A DNA stretch of 64,000 bases. Origin: Botryotinia globosa. Its lineage: Eukaryota; Ascomycota; Leotiomycetes; Helotiales; Sclerotiniaceae. Made by a program: the position numbers and the translations under genes. The stretch spans positions 2,914,001-2,978,000 of the forward strand of contig RCSZ01000001.1 in assembly GCA_014898425.1 (NCBI GenBank). The letters run 5' to 3'. Of the stretch, positions 1-12,553 are shown piece by piece (the first letter of the stretch is position 1; every line of letters begins with the position of its first letter). The notes under the pieces are model-generated. The model saw only the letters and a list, made by a program, of their open reading frames with translations, ran no database searches and was not told the origin of the DNA.

Positions 1-1354
1 TGGGAATCTTGGCGGTAGTTCGGATCTCCATGTCACAAACATGTCAATCCAGAACAATTGAGAAATATACAAATAACATGGTATACCATGACGTACAAAG
101 CTTAGCCTGCGAGCCTGTGTACATACACCTTGATTAATCACTTTTGCATGTGATGCATCGCATGCTACACAATTGTACGCCCTACTCCAGTGTGGTTCGA
201 CAATCACCAGCAATCGCCACTCACCATTCGCGCACCCATACCTAGTGTTCACATGCGTGGACCTACACGCCCTTTCAAATCGCACAAATTGCAAATCCCT
301 TCCCCTCCCAGACATACGAATCACAGCCACATCTTATTCTCCGCCGCAATGGATATATTTGATAAGAAGGACAATTCGCCACATTCATTATTTGAATTTG
401 AATTTAAATTGATACCTGACTATGATTTACGATTCGGTCATTCAACTACGAAGCATCTGAATGTTAATGTGTAAATAAGCGAGCGAAAAAATTCTTAAGG
501 GGGAGCGCCGCTTACGCCCTTCCGATTCGATAAAGTTTATGTTTTTGTTCATCTCATCGGTATATTCCGTTTTGATTATAAGCTTTCTTTCAAAAATGGT
601 CTGATCTTGACATCTTTGTCATCGTGTTTGATTTTGAGTTTGAGTTTGGCGAAATGCCGGAGCGGAGGTAATACAACTTGGCGGGGAAGACTCTTAGCCT
701 TAGGTGCATGGATGATATTGTCTATGGAAACCTAGGTAGTGTAGGGTGGCAAATTTCGACATCATTTTTTCTTTTTAGCCGAAGAAACTTCTTTGGGTAA
801 TGTCTTTGAAAAATTAGTTTTGGGAGTGAATGAATGAATGCAGGTAAACAATTGAAGGAGAGATATAGGAGTGGAACGAAGAATATCGCAGATTGAATGC
901 ATTTACAGTGAAATATTTGAGGGGTTTCTAGATAATAACTACATGAGAACCTGGCTAATACAACATGGCTACATGTATGTATACAGACATGCCACAAAAA
1001 TCGCATTGGGTACGAAACCAAATCATGATCGCAAGACTCGCTCGCTCGCTCAACACTCGTGTGACGCCTCGCCAAGCAATCCGACTCTTTCTGAAAAATT
1101 AACCTCAATGTTGTGCTTTTGTAATAATCGTGACTTGTAAGTCGTCTGCATCGCATGATTCGCATCGATCCAAAAGCTTTCATATCAAAAGAGAATATTA
1201 ACGTGCGTTTTCCAGCATGCATGCATACAATGAAAGAAGAAGGGCAGGGCGCCTGAGTCAACACGAAAAATGAACACAAAAAAACGAAAAGATTGTTCCA
1301 CGTCATCTTCCACACCCAATCTGAGTGATATCCACATCAACGTCCCTTCTCATC
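1..1354. other. Intergenic, no supported gene
   Basis: No convincing coding region. The longest open frame (minus strand, 722-1315) lies just downstream of the YTH gene, lacks family resemblance and is rich in Cys, Phe and His, as chance frames in AT-rich DNA often are. The part next to 1355 probably includes the 3' UTR of the YTH gene. Confidence 0.6.
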
Positions 1355-3561
1355 TTAATTATAAGCACGCATCTGTTGATATCCACCCGGAGGCATCATT
1401 TGGATGGGCACCGACATCGGCATTGGCATTCCCTGCATCTGAGGCAAACTGGGTACAACAGGACTTGGAACCCTATGAAAAAGCCCCACCAATCTCTTTC
1501 CAATACTCGTTTCCAACTCAGTCCCATCCCTCGCGATCTTCACTTCGCGATTTGAATTCCACGGGTTACGAAGTCCGCGTGTACGATAGAACGGCAACCG
1601 AGTCGTCGATATCCATTCAAGCCTGAAGGGTTTACCCCAGGCCTTTGACGGCGCATCGCCTTCCACGTCGCTCTTGCCACTTTGGGATCGATCATCTTCC
1701 TCTACGTCTTCAGAATCGTCGTGCTCGACTTCCCAGAAAATTGTTCCGCGAGCCGAATCATCGATAATGCGTCCTTTGGGTCCAAATTCAGATGCTGGCG
1801 TTGAAATTGCCTTGGGAAGATCGGGATCTTCAACTGCCTGGGCCTTGGGCGCAAATTCAATGGCGGCTGCTGGGTCCTCGTTGATGGGTGAAATCATGCG
1901 TGCGTACCCAAAATATTCGCCTGATTTATTCGCTGAGAATATGAGATAGACATTATCTGCTGCCTGTCGTTTTATGTTAGAATGTCTCGGCTGAAGTTCG
2001 GATTAAAATTACCTGGTATGCCTTATTCAAAGCTTCTTCGTTATGTGTCTGAGTTGCCCAAATTCCATTTCGTACGCTTAATTCGAGATCCTCAACCGTA
2101 AGACTTTTGACCACGAAGAATTTATCCTTTGTGAGAGGTGGAGAATTCCTGTCTAGGTCCTGTGCCTTTTCGTCAGCTGCTTTTGAAACCTTTTCATTTT
2201 CCGAATCGATCGACGGGATTGGTGATGGCTGTGGAAGTGTCAAAGCTGCTGGGCCCGTTGGAACAGAAACACCCCCGACAGTCCCAACGGACGCTTTCCG
2301 TAAACGACTGACGAGTCGTACGGTTTGAAATCTCGAATCATGAATCTTGAGTTGCGCTGCGACACATGCAGCCTCATCCTTGAAATTTGCAAAAGCGCAG
2401 TTACTCTTGGATATCAAAAACAGTGACTCAAGGCCAACAGTCTCTTTGCAAACGTGAAGGACGAGGCTCATGAGATCTGTCTGAGGTGGCAAATTGCCGA
2501 TCCACTAAAGCACAGAAAGGTTAGTTATTGCCAAGCAAGGAGGTCTTCCCACTTCAACCAATAAGTTTGAAGCTTAATGCAGAATCGGGGGAATACGTGA
2601 GAATGGGTATATAGATTTCGATATGGTATGTGGAATGAGAAAAGTAATCATGCTCACGATCGCGTGTCCTAGCGCAAATTCATCAGTTTTAGGAACCCTT
2701 TTCAAATGAAATCCGAGCCGGGAATCAGATTAAACATACCACTTTGACGGGGCTTTCGTGGAGGTCCTCTGACGACCGATGACTGTGTTGGACTAGAGAC
2801 TACGATTTGCTTAGTATTGGGTTTCAAAGGCCACTTTGAGAGGCCTAGATCTTACCAACGCTATTCGACTTCCCGACCTGATCCGTCACATTGACGAATA
2901 AATCATTGCGGTGTTGTGACATAGGTCTATTTTCCCCAGAGAAATTACCGCGCTGTGGATATTGCACTCCCATCTGATTTCCTGTATAAATTTGGCCTTG
3001 CTGTCCGTAACTACCAGGCTGTATGTAGTATTGCGACCCTGCTTGGTATTGTTGCGGCTGTCCCATATATCCTTGACCGACATAGAACTGATGGTTGGTC
3101 GCGGCTATATGCATATGCTGTTGATGCATTTGCTGATTGGACGCATAACCTCCATATTGCGTCTGGTATGGGGTACTATAGGACGAAGCGGTGGGTGGAG
3201 GACTTAAGATGCCTTGGTTTGCGAACTGCGTCTGATACATAAAAGGCAGTGGGGCGCCGGGGCTTTGAGGGAATCGTTGGCCATAGTTCTGGTAAGACAC
3301 GTCTGGAAGCGTAACACTAAGTGTTGTCATGTTGAAAGATTCCGGTGTTGCATGCGACATAGGATGTTGAGAATATGCCAAGTTCGGGGCATAGTTCGAC
3401 GGAGTGCTGGTCAACTGCGAGGGTCTGTTCGAAGCTTTCCTTGAGCTATCCTGTTGAGACTCAGTTCCTGGATTCTGCGCAGCATCTTGTCTTAGAACTT
3501 GTGAAGTATCTGGGAATCCGCCATCGTTTGATCTGGACCCGACAACTGATGAGTCTCCCAT
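1355..3561 (-). CDS. RRM + YTH domain RNA-binding protein (m6A-reader type), 5 exons
   Basis: Probable reader of N6-methyladenosine or determinant-of-selective-removal type RNA motifs, acting in RNA processing or decay. Exons (minus strand): 3561-2856, 2799-2740, 2668-2658, 2504-2013, 1963-1355. Joined they give 625 aa without a stop. Residues 1-235 are a low-complexity Gln/Tyr/Ser/Pro-rich region. An RRM-like fold begins around residue 255 with the signature GHAIWIGNLPP. The YTH domain starts near residue 385 (KDKFFVVKS). It shows the first aromatic-cage Trp in GIWAT (about W408), the second in FRLEW (about W540) and the terminal RNPWN..REVKI..DGTELE block. About 60 acidic residues are inserted inside the YTH domain. 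Filamentous-fungal YT521-B-like proteins with RRM plus YTH are known; binding to m6A is inferred from the cage residues. The start at 3561 is the first ATG of the frame; an upstream non-coding exon is possible. Confidence 0.9.
2658..2668 (-). other. 11-nt microexon of the YTH gene
   Basis: The minus-strand exon GACACGCGATC is flanked by an acceptor (TTTGCGCTAG) and a donor (GTGAGC), with an AAACTGATG branch-like site upstream. It completes a Gly codon and adds His-Ala-Ile, giving SGHAIWIGNL, which reads straight into the first RRM strand. Without it the frame on either side does not join. Confidence 0.8.
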
Positions 3562-5761
3562 GGATTTATGGTTGACTGCTCTGACGATAACCCCGATCTA
3601 TGCAAAGTCAGTATTGACAGGGAGTCAGAAGGATTCCACGTGCCAATCACCCACTGAAGTATGAGGCAAGTGTGCAATATAAGTGTAGTGGATGAACAGA
3701 ATGGTGATTTATTGTGACTCGTGGGTGAAAGAAGAGTTGATGCGGAAAGCTCAATTAGAATAGAATATAGTATAACACAGTGTCCAGAACGAAGCCTTGA
3801 GTTCGAGGCCAATTCGAAAACGGGATGGTAAAAGTCGATATAAAGTTTGTAGCGAGTGTGGCAGTACTTCGAGATTACACGATGGGAAGCTGATCAGATT
3901 GTGTGGAGGAGGCAAAAACAAGGGTCTAATCGTGGCTCGTTCGGTAGAGGTTAATAGAAGTTAAAGCAGCTGTCCAAACCCAGGGCGAGGAAGGGCATGG
4001 AAAAATGACGGGATGTTTGAATGCAGTCGATCAACAAGGACAGGCAATGTAGTAAGTACAGAGAAGCTGTGAAATTAAGTCGATGCCAAGATTCCAGACA
4101 GTTGAAATATATGTGGATTGCTTTCCTGTCAGAATGTCTTTGTCGAGCTGTAGAATATCGAAGAATTGTTGAATAAGTTACGAACAAAATATAGGATGAG
4201 GCAGCGCTAAAGATTCGTAAAGATAAGGTCTAATCCCAAGTTGACTGTCTATCGGCCGGAAATCAAAGGCCACGCGGGGTATGAAGGGGGTCGGAACGGT
4301 TTTTGTGGCGGTGGTCTCGTCTTGATGTAGGGACTTGAGCGTCAGAAGAAAGGGTAGAGATCGTCAGGAACATGTAGGGAGGCAAATATCACCCGTGTAC
4401 TAAGTAGATATTGACCCTCACTACTATCGGGTAGGAAATTCAGAAAGTACGAAAACCGAAAACACTAAGTATATTCGGTAAAGCCTGCTCATGAGAAAGA
4501 AAGAAAAAACATTATTTATAAGCCACAACGTCGTTCGTTCACAAACCCATCTAAAGTTATAACGACAAAATAGTGTTGGCTTTAGCTTTCTAGATTGTAA
4601 TCATGCATGGTAGAGCAATGTTTTTTGGCATGGGACCAGTGTCCAGGTAGCCAAATCTAAGGCAGAGAGGGAAGGAGACTCGAACATCTTATTGTGGTGG
4701 AGTTGGCCTGATACCCATGATGGGAAATTGATTGTTGAGCTTGAAGGCCGCTTTAAAAAATGGTAAAAATTTCATGGGATTTGTAGAATTCCATGGTTCG
4801 CGCGAGTATTAATGACTAAACTGTAAAAGGGAAGGAACGCAGCTTATTTTGCCTAGGAGTTCTTCGCCTACCACCACTTCGTTCTACTGTACGGGAGAAT
4901 CCTCGAGGATGAAGACTTGCGTATACCTTGGTAAGGTTAACACGGCTAGTATTAGAAGTGGCGAATAAACTGATTGGATATTGATGCAAACGGGAGTTTC
5001 TGCAAAGGGTTTCAGTAGTTAGATAGATAGACAATTCTTCAAACTTAGGTACTGAGGTATACAAGTATTACCCGGCATCGTGGTATACCGTCTAGACGCT
5101 ACAGGCATCATTATTGATATTTTGGGGGACTTTTTTCTTTCTTTTGAAAAGATCTTCAACATTCATATCAATATAATTTCATACGTCTTGATCCATCCTC
5201 GAAAAATATCTTGAGTAATGATGTGCGGACCCCGTATCTGCTTTCTGGGCTGGTCCGAAATACCTCTATGGACATTGGAGATCCAACAAAACCTTGAAGT
5301 GTCTAGGCAAAGTTTGTTGTGGCTTGATGCATGGAACGTGTATAAAGCCACCGATAAAACCAATGAAATCATTGCCCAGGTTCTCTCTCGTACGACTACG
5401 AGGAAAAAGAATCATTGGCTTACGAAACGTACTAAAGCAGAGTGAGTAAGCTACATCAGGTTATTCCACCACTCTGCGAATGAAGAGAACTTATCAGTTG
5501 AGGTCATAGCCCTGCTTGATCTCAAAACCCATAGTTACGATTGGTTGATAGTACCAGATTCATAGAGAACGTACTTTCTTTTGCTCTACCTATTGCGATC
5601 ACAACAAAAGCCCCGAACGGGATGGAGGGGACGACGGACGATGGACAACGGACGACTAAATACTAGGCATCATCACTATGAAATAGCGTGTGAATGGCGC
5701 ACAATTTCTCATATCATTTGGATTTGAGTTTTTGTCTTTTTGGCCAATCAAACCAACTTAC

Positions 5762-5777
5762 AGGTAGGTAGGTAGGT
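5762..5777. repeat. AGGT tetranucleotide microsatellite
   Basis: Four perfect tandem copies of AGGT. Short tracts of the same type (GGTAGGTA) recur elsewhere in the window, so it looks like a background repeat. Confidence 0.8.
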
Positions 5778-7259
5778 TCCTCTCTTTCCGACGTGAAAAT
5801 TCAACAAATGCGAAAGTGGTGACCGCTTCTTCGCTTTATTAAGCGTATCAAGACTCAAGCCCCTTCATCTACCCACAGCCGCGTATTAAAAAAAATTCTG
5901 TCAACATACAAATTATTAACAGACTACACAAGTACCGGTTCCGAAGCATCTAGTCTTTTTGATGGCTTACCTAATAGTTGTTACTATGTATTTCAAATAT
6001 CAGCTTGTTAAACGGTAAATGCAAGTGTGCGGAATATGATAAAGATGGACGGAACTAGAAATAGATTTATTCAAGGATATCAATGAATGTTAACGGCTGA
6101 TACGATCCCTTCAATGGAAAGAAGTAATTATCGACTGATTTCTACCTTTTTGAAACTTTATTAGATAACAATCCTTGAGGATCTCTATCTGCAAATCATC
6201 AAAAGCATACAATTCGGTGTTGCTTGTGTGGGAGGAGGGGTTGAGACCGGAGATGATGTCTCTTCTTGAGTATCAAGAAGTTGCTCTTTTTGTTATCGAT
6301 CCAAGGAAATGGACCCTGAATCGTCATTGTGGGGAGGAAAAAGAAGGATTGATGTCCAAAACCATGATTGGAAAAGTAACTTCTCGGTAAGGGGTCCGGT
6401 TTCCGAAGCGAATGGCGCAACTCCGATACAATCATTGGATGCTTTCGGGTGTATGGATAATGGGTGGGATGCAATTCTGCCGGTATTCTCCCCGAACATC
6501 ATTTTTCATTTTTCCATAGAAACTAGCTACATAAGTTGTGCGAAACGTGTAATACCTAGGTTGTAGCTAATTGAAGACCGAAGATGTTCATCAACCATAC
6601 CAGGTTTGATCCTATACGTAATTGACATGTTGTTTCTGAAAATAGCCCATCGCATCACCAGCATGATAAGAGTGTCTTCTCGTAACGTTTTCAGCAGTAA
6701 TACCGAGGCTTCCCAGGTGAGCTAGGTAGAAAGTTCATCACCCTGGAATATCCATACCTAGGTGCTGCCGATATCATGGTCACTTACGCCACACTGGGGC
6801 TGAGACACAACTCTTTTTGTATCCATATCCACCTGCATCCATGGATACCTTAGGTAGTAATGATCAACAGTGCACCAGCCTTATCAAGTAAACGATCACC
6901 ATAAAACCTCATGAAGACTCTCATCGTGACTTCCGCTTACTTCCGGCGTACTTGGGAAAACGCACAATCATCCTACGTTGTAACATTTATAGAGGAGCCG
7001 TTGCCCGAACAGAGAAAAGCAAAATATTGCCGACGAAACAGTCCTTGCCACCCAATGCTGCTTTAACAGAAAAGATATCAACATTCTATTAAGCATTGTA
7101 GGTGCCGTGCTTTCCCTCAAAGGAGGGGAGGTCAAGTTTGACGGATGGCTAAACCCTGACCAGTTCAGGGTAGCTTGTTAGTTCTGAGGTTTCTCACTCG
7201 GTGTCGCTCCTGAAGGCTAGAAGAGCTTCAGTTGCACACGCTAATGATCGATGTTGGTG

Positions 7260-7285
7260 TTGACCATTGACCATTGACCACTGAC
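7260..7285. repeat. TGACCAT heptamer tandem repeat
   Basis: About three and a half copies of a 7-bp unit (TTGACCA), ending in a degenerate ACTGAC copy. No gene is close. Confidence 0.7.
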
Positions 7286-9255
7286 GTTCAACTAAAGCTT
7301 GCTGTGCTGTTAGGAGAATTCATCGTTCAGTGACGGTAGAGTAGAGGAAGCAGATATCAAGTATCAAGTAACTCTATTGCATCACCAGGAAGGTGCCGAG
7401 TACTCCATTTTAAGGGTCTGTTTGAGGTTATATAAAGTTCCAGGGGACAGCTCACCTTAGCGTCTCTAACAAGTATGTCTTGGAAACGTGCAACACCCCA
7501 TGTGCTAACCTTCTAGATACCCGCAATTATACCCAGTCGATACTTAAGTAAGGAAAATCACAGCAAAAGAATGCCCATTTCATATTTAAGTTCCTCCATC
7601 TCCCAGGATGCTAGGTATCTTTGAAGATCTCAACTAGCTCCTTCACGAGTGCTAAATTTATGGTGTGAGTGATTGCGCAATTTATAGAAAGAGCATAAAC
7701 ATCTAGCTCTCTGATCGCCACACTACATAAGAATCATGTTCTAGATCGTGTGTTCAAAGTCCCTGGACAACTCGATGTTTGCCGCCTACAACGCTGGCTC
7801 CTCTACTGTTTCCTTTGATGGCTCATGATAAGTATCGCACATTGTTTCTTGCTATTTACCCTTTACCAACACGCATGACTATATTATTATACTGGGCTAG
7901 TGCAAGTGCCATTGCATATATCATTGGTCCTCTCACCGATACCCGATTGAATATCTCTTTAGCAGTGCTCTTATAAGACACCCATGCACGATCTAGCTTC
8001 GACCCCCAAGTTGGCATAGCTTGTTGAAGGATACGCCAGCAGTGAGTCTAACAGATGGAGGAGGTGAACATGGTGTTCAACCTGGAAAAGTTTCGGTGGC
8101 TTCCAAAGATGTACAACTCCGAGTCTAGTCTACTTCTCATTTATCGTAAATTGGGCTTGTCACATCTGCTGTGAGTGCAGGGCCGAGTATGCTTTCTCCG
8201 TCGAAGGCATTGGACAGGATCTTTCCCGTCGCACCCATGGTTCTTGTCTCTGGGCCTCGGCCCCCCCAATGATTGTTTTTTGCTTGGAGGAGACCCACCT
8301 TCGCCGATGGCGTTAATTACTCTCATTCTAGTCATATGTTTTTGAGAGGTACTTCTCGTGAAGTCGGCAAATCTTCTTTGCGTGGATTCCCAGAAGTCAC
8401 ATCGCAGTAGAACATACTTTATGCACTACAAATGAATATTGCAAGGTTTGCCTCGCTGCACCGGAAAAAGGTTTGACTTCTAGCTACTAAAGCCCCATAA
8501 TCTCGCAACTAGCTGCGAAACACAACATCAGTTCAGCAAAATTCAAAAGCTCTGGAGACAAGCATGAAGCCTCAATATGCCGGCAACCCTTGGGATACCA
8601 TTAGGGCTTGCGGGTTTCCAGAATGTGAAAGCTCGATAATTTAAATGTATTCCGGTAAGATATGAATCCCGCAATCAGACTTCGTAGCAGCAGAGATATT
8701 CGGCGGTGCCCTTAGAGCTCCTATTCTGTGGTCACAAATAGTTTCCCAGCTCGATGATCCGGGGTTTGCAGAAATTTGCCACACAACAGTTCACCCCACC
8801 ACCAAAATTCAGATTTTGAAATCCTCGATCTTGACCACCCCAAATGAGATTGAAAGGCATCACGATTCAAACAATAAATGAAGGCCTATCTGATTCTTTC
8901 TTAGTAAATATCATATTTTGAGCATATCAATATCCGTTTATGGACATATGACAAGTTCATTGGATAGACATCGAAGCATAATTGCATCTAGGCACTCTTC
9001 AATGTCTTACGCATCCATACCCGACCCCCCACACCCAACGAACAAGCTACAAAGATCGGCATCAGGATCGTGTCGCATCTCCGACTATAAAGAAATCCAA
9101 ACGCTGTTTTCACCTACAAGTTGAGAATGCTTAGGGGAATAGTGAATTCCATTGGAAACTCTATGTCAGCGGAACTGAGAACAACAATAGGCTAAGTCGG
9201 GCATCCCCACTTGTCACCCTCCTACACCTACAATATCCAAGTGGCAGTAGACGCC

Positions 9256-9312
9256 GTATATAACCGCCCCCATCTAGCTCTCCAGACTTCTTTCTATCAA
9301 ACACATGAACAT
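9256..9312 (+). promoter_or_regulatory. Orphan promoter-like module
   Basis: A TATATAA box is followed about 45 bp later by a CT-rich leader ending in CAAACAC-ATG-AACATC and a perfect 5' splice-site hexamer GTAAGT. This resembles the start of a small fungal gene with a very short first exon. No convincing second exon was found: the best acceptor, near 9480, gives a frame that closes after about 14 codons. It may be chance or a decayed gene. Confidence 0.2.
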
Positions 9313-12300
9313 CGTAAGTCTACAAAATCAACTATCCCATCTTGATTAGCTTGAAATATATGTATTTTGGTATACCCTCTGCTATCGAGTGATCGTACTT
9401 CGACTGGAAAACCTCGCTGCGCATCATAATTTTGTACAAGCACTTATTGACTTCCATTGAAACCTAAAGCTTTATCACAGCAACTATGTCCACTCGGTTT
9501 CATATATCAACAATGACCAACCCTTATTTTCCCACAAGACCTCGGAGACATTCATATCATTGAGAATCAGAAGTGTCGATCTGTTTCTTCCAGTCCTCAC
9601 TCCTTGAAAGACATGCAAAAGCACCAGAACAAGTACCGCGTAGATCCTGAACCAGCACACTAAACCTTATCTTATCGCTCAGCACTAGGGGAAGACGTGA
9701 AGCGCTACCACTGACGACCATTCATTATCTTACCGGGATCTTATAGACCATGCCCAGTTGGCCCCCAAAGGCTTAAGGAATCTGATCCGCCTTACATGAA
9801 TCATCAATTCCGTTATTATAATCGTCCGAAAAGTCACTCATATGCGGCAAACTGGACTTGAATTCCATGATCTCAGCGAATACAAATCATTCAGTTCATA
9901 ACGGCTGACATTCGCAGCAATGTTATCAAGGGCAATCGAAGGAACCCGGCGAGTTTGTTGTAGGCAGAGAATGTCTCTCGGGCTCCAAATATATTTGCAA
10001 ATTATTGCAAAATCTTGTATGTCCACTCAGGACTGACCGAGCGCTAGACAATCAGATCTTTCTGCATGATCTCCATAAGTATATGGGGAGAACAGGCCGG
10101 ATCTTTGGCTGACAACAGGATTTTGGGCGAGGTCACTTTGGCTTGGGTGAGATGTGCAGCGTAGCAAACTCACCTAGGAAAACATGGTCGGGAGAGCCTG
10201 AAGCCGTATTCTTGTGCTCGATATAACATGGCATCAAATCTCATGTCTCTGAACATTCTGAATACCTTAAGTTTCAGTCGAGGTACCTAGTTTCTATCAC
10301 GGGAAAGATGGATACACGATGCGGAACTGTTTCCTCAGTCTGCTTACACCTGATACGAGGGTCTCGACACCAACTTTGGTAAACAGAGCAGCAAGATAGA
10401 TCTCTCTAACAACATGATACACGACCCAGCAACCAATGCTATCCTATAAAATGTCAGCAACCATTTGGCCCATGAGAGGACCCTCGCTCTATTTACTGTC
10501 AATGGGTAGTTGTGGCGCTTAGTGCATGTATGGTCGAAACGCATAGTCTTCACGAAAATTATTCAACTTCCGGGGTTATGTGACGCTTAAGTAGCGCATA
10601 AAAGAGCCGCATACGCGCGCATAATCATTTCGATTGGGTATAAGGTGTAATACGTGTTAATCTGATGACGAGAGAAAAAGTGCAGCGATTGTTGTTAGTT
10701 GATACATTTTCTTCTTCGGAATGACATCATTAAGCATTTGGCAGTTGAAAATTTGCCAATAGAACCACAACCCTACTTACTCTTAAAATTCTTCATTGTT
10801 CGTCTGGAAACAAATCATCACAAAATACATGTTCGAGATACTATTTGGAGATAACTCTACGTACAACTTGCAGCGAAAGCTAAGCATAAAACCCACTTCT
10901 AGCTACCTGACACAAGTCCTTCTTAAACGGAAATATTGGAATTGAGAAACCTCAATAGATCCTTATCACGCATTTCCCAATGAGACCTTTCCGCGGCCAA
11001 CGTTTGATGAGGTCCGATATCACTTGGAATCGTTGATATGAACTATTGAGTAGGAAGGACATCTCCGGATTGAAGAAGTGAATACAAATAACTAGTGGTT
11101 AGTTTCAGATAAAGTTTCAAAAGGAGAGGAAATCGCTTTTGATGCTCATAGGGGGTTCTGGGTGACAAATAGGCATTCCAATCTCTTCTCTTCTGTTCCT
11201 GTGAACCAGCTTAGAACCCACTTTGTACAAATGTCCTTGTGCTCGCCTGGTTCTATCATTGGATATGTCCAATAAGGGTTGACTAGGAACGGGTCCTCCA
11301 CATACCAAATATCTCACATCCCCGTAAAATGTTGTAAAAACATTTGGTTATAAAAATAAAGGGTCACTAATATCTGTAAAGAAGTGTACGCAAGAACTAA
11401 AACGGAAAGTTCAAATTTCAACCACTCCCTAAACAATCTTTGCATACCTAGTTAGCACATTTACCCCAGACTTGGTAAAGTATCGTCAGTCTAATTTTCT
11501 GAGTAACGTATTTGAAAGGATTGGGGTATACACGCATCGATGAGCACAACAGTGTGGGCATGATGTTGAGATTCCATCTCGATGAAGTAAAAGACCGAAC
11601 TGGCGATACTCTAGAATTTCAATCTCCGAAGATTTGTGAAGGCGGTATAACATAGGTGTTCGTTGATGGATTTCACGACAGCACCAAGAAGTTTCGACAC
11701 CTCTGTCGGAGAAAGTAGCATATTAGGCGTGCAAAGTATGGCAGAGTTGGAAAAGTGAAAGGTTCAATACTCGTTTACAAATCCAGACGAATTACTTGAG
11801 AATTTATGCTACAAATTCGGCATGCTCGATTTCGCCGACAGGAGGCATAAACACATGCCCGTGCTGTACAGTTTAACACAGCTTGACAAATGCGAGACCA
11901 AAGAGAGCTTGCAATATTGTCTTCATTAGAAGCAATAACGTGAAAGTCCGTTTGAAAGCAGTCTCACACAAATTTTTTCCTCAAGGGTCACCGGAAGCTA
12001 TTGATGAAGCCCACTTGGATTCTCTGCATTTTTTGAATTGGCTTTGAGCTTTGAACTGTGATTTAATGGACGATCCTTCCCACGGAGTACAATTCCCTCA
12101 ATGTTTAAACCGTATCCTGATTAAAGAAGAAAATTTGGAATCTTTTCATTATAATTTTCGAAACTAATTAATGATTTTGGGTACTTCAAACAGCTTCTTA
12201 GAATTTCGCTCACATCCTCGCCACTAGGCTACGGAATGAAAATGAAATGAACATTGTAGCAAAAAGAGGCATACATTTCAAAATTGTAACAACTCACCTT

Positions 12301-12553
12301 CCTCTTTATACCCATCTTGATCTTGTACAATCTCATGATTGTTCATTCTTTGTCTCTTTCAAGTCTTCATTGACATTTGTTCGTCCTGATACCGATATGT
12401 GTCGTAAAAATATCGCCTTACTAGCCCCTCGGTTAGCGCATCCCACAAGAGAAGAGAACATTTTGATACCGACAACTTCAAGAATCGTAATTTTTACCCC
12501 ATCGAAGACCCCAACCTCCCCGCCTCAACCACATTTCGATCATTTCTGCAAAT

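Larger units (their letters stand above)
3562..12246. other. 8.7-kb gene-poor region
   Basis: No open frame here shows a recognisable domain, signal peptide plus mature region, or a set of frames that splice together. Open frames are short (61-91 codons) and scattered on both strands. Composition is ordinary, neither strongly AT-rich nor RIP-like. The region carries the YTH promoter at its left end and presumably upstream sequence of eIF3m at its right end. Small features inside: a GGTA-type microsatellite at 5762-5777, a TGACCAT heptamer repeat at 7260-7285, and isolated TATA-like boxes near 7436 and 9258. Confidence 0.5.

Noticed and set aside
722..1315. 197-codon minus-strand open frame
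   Set aside because: No domain, Cys/Phe/His-rich composition of a chance frame, and position in the probable 3' flank of the YTH gene.
1270..1949. Plus-strand frames opposite the YTH gene
   Set aside because: They mirror the coding strand of a well-supported conserved domain and show no family resemblance.
4660..4690. Possible tRNA T-loop (TTCGA-containing) on the minus strand
   Set aside because: The surrounding bases do not form a 5-bp T-stem or an acceptor stem. No full tRNA cloverleaf was found anywhere in the window, though a covariance-model search would be more reliable.
6175..6566. Overlapping short frames on both strands
   Set aside because: None extends by splicing, and none has a recognisable motif.
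8918..9124. 68-codon Ser-rich frame
   Set aside because: Too short and without context signals; judged chance.
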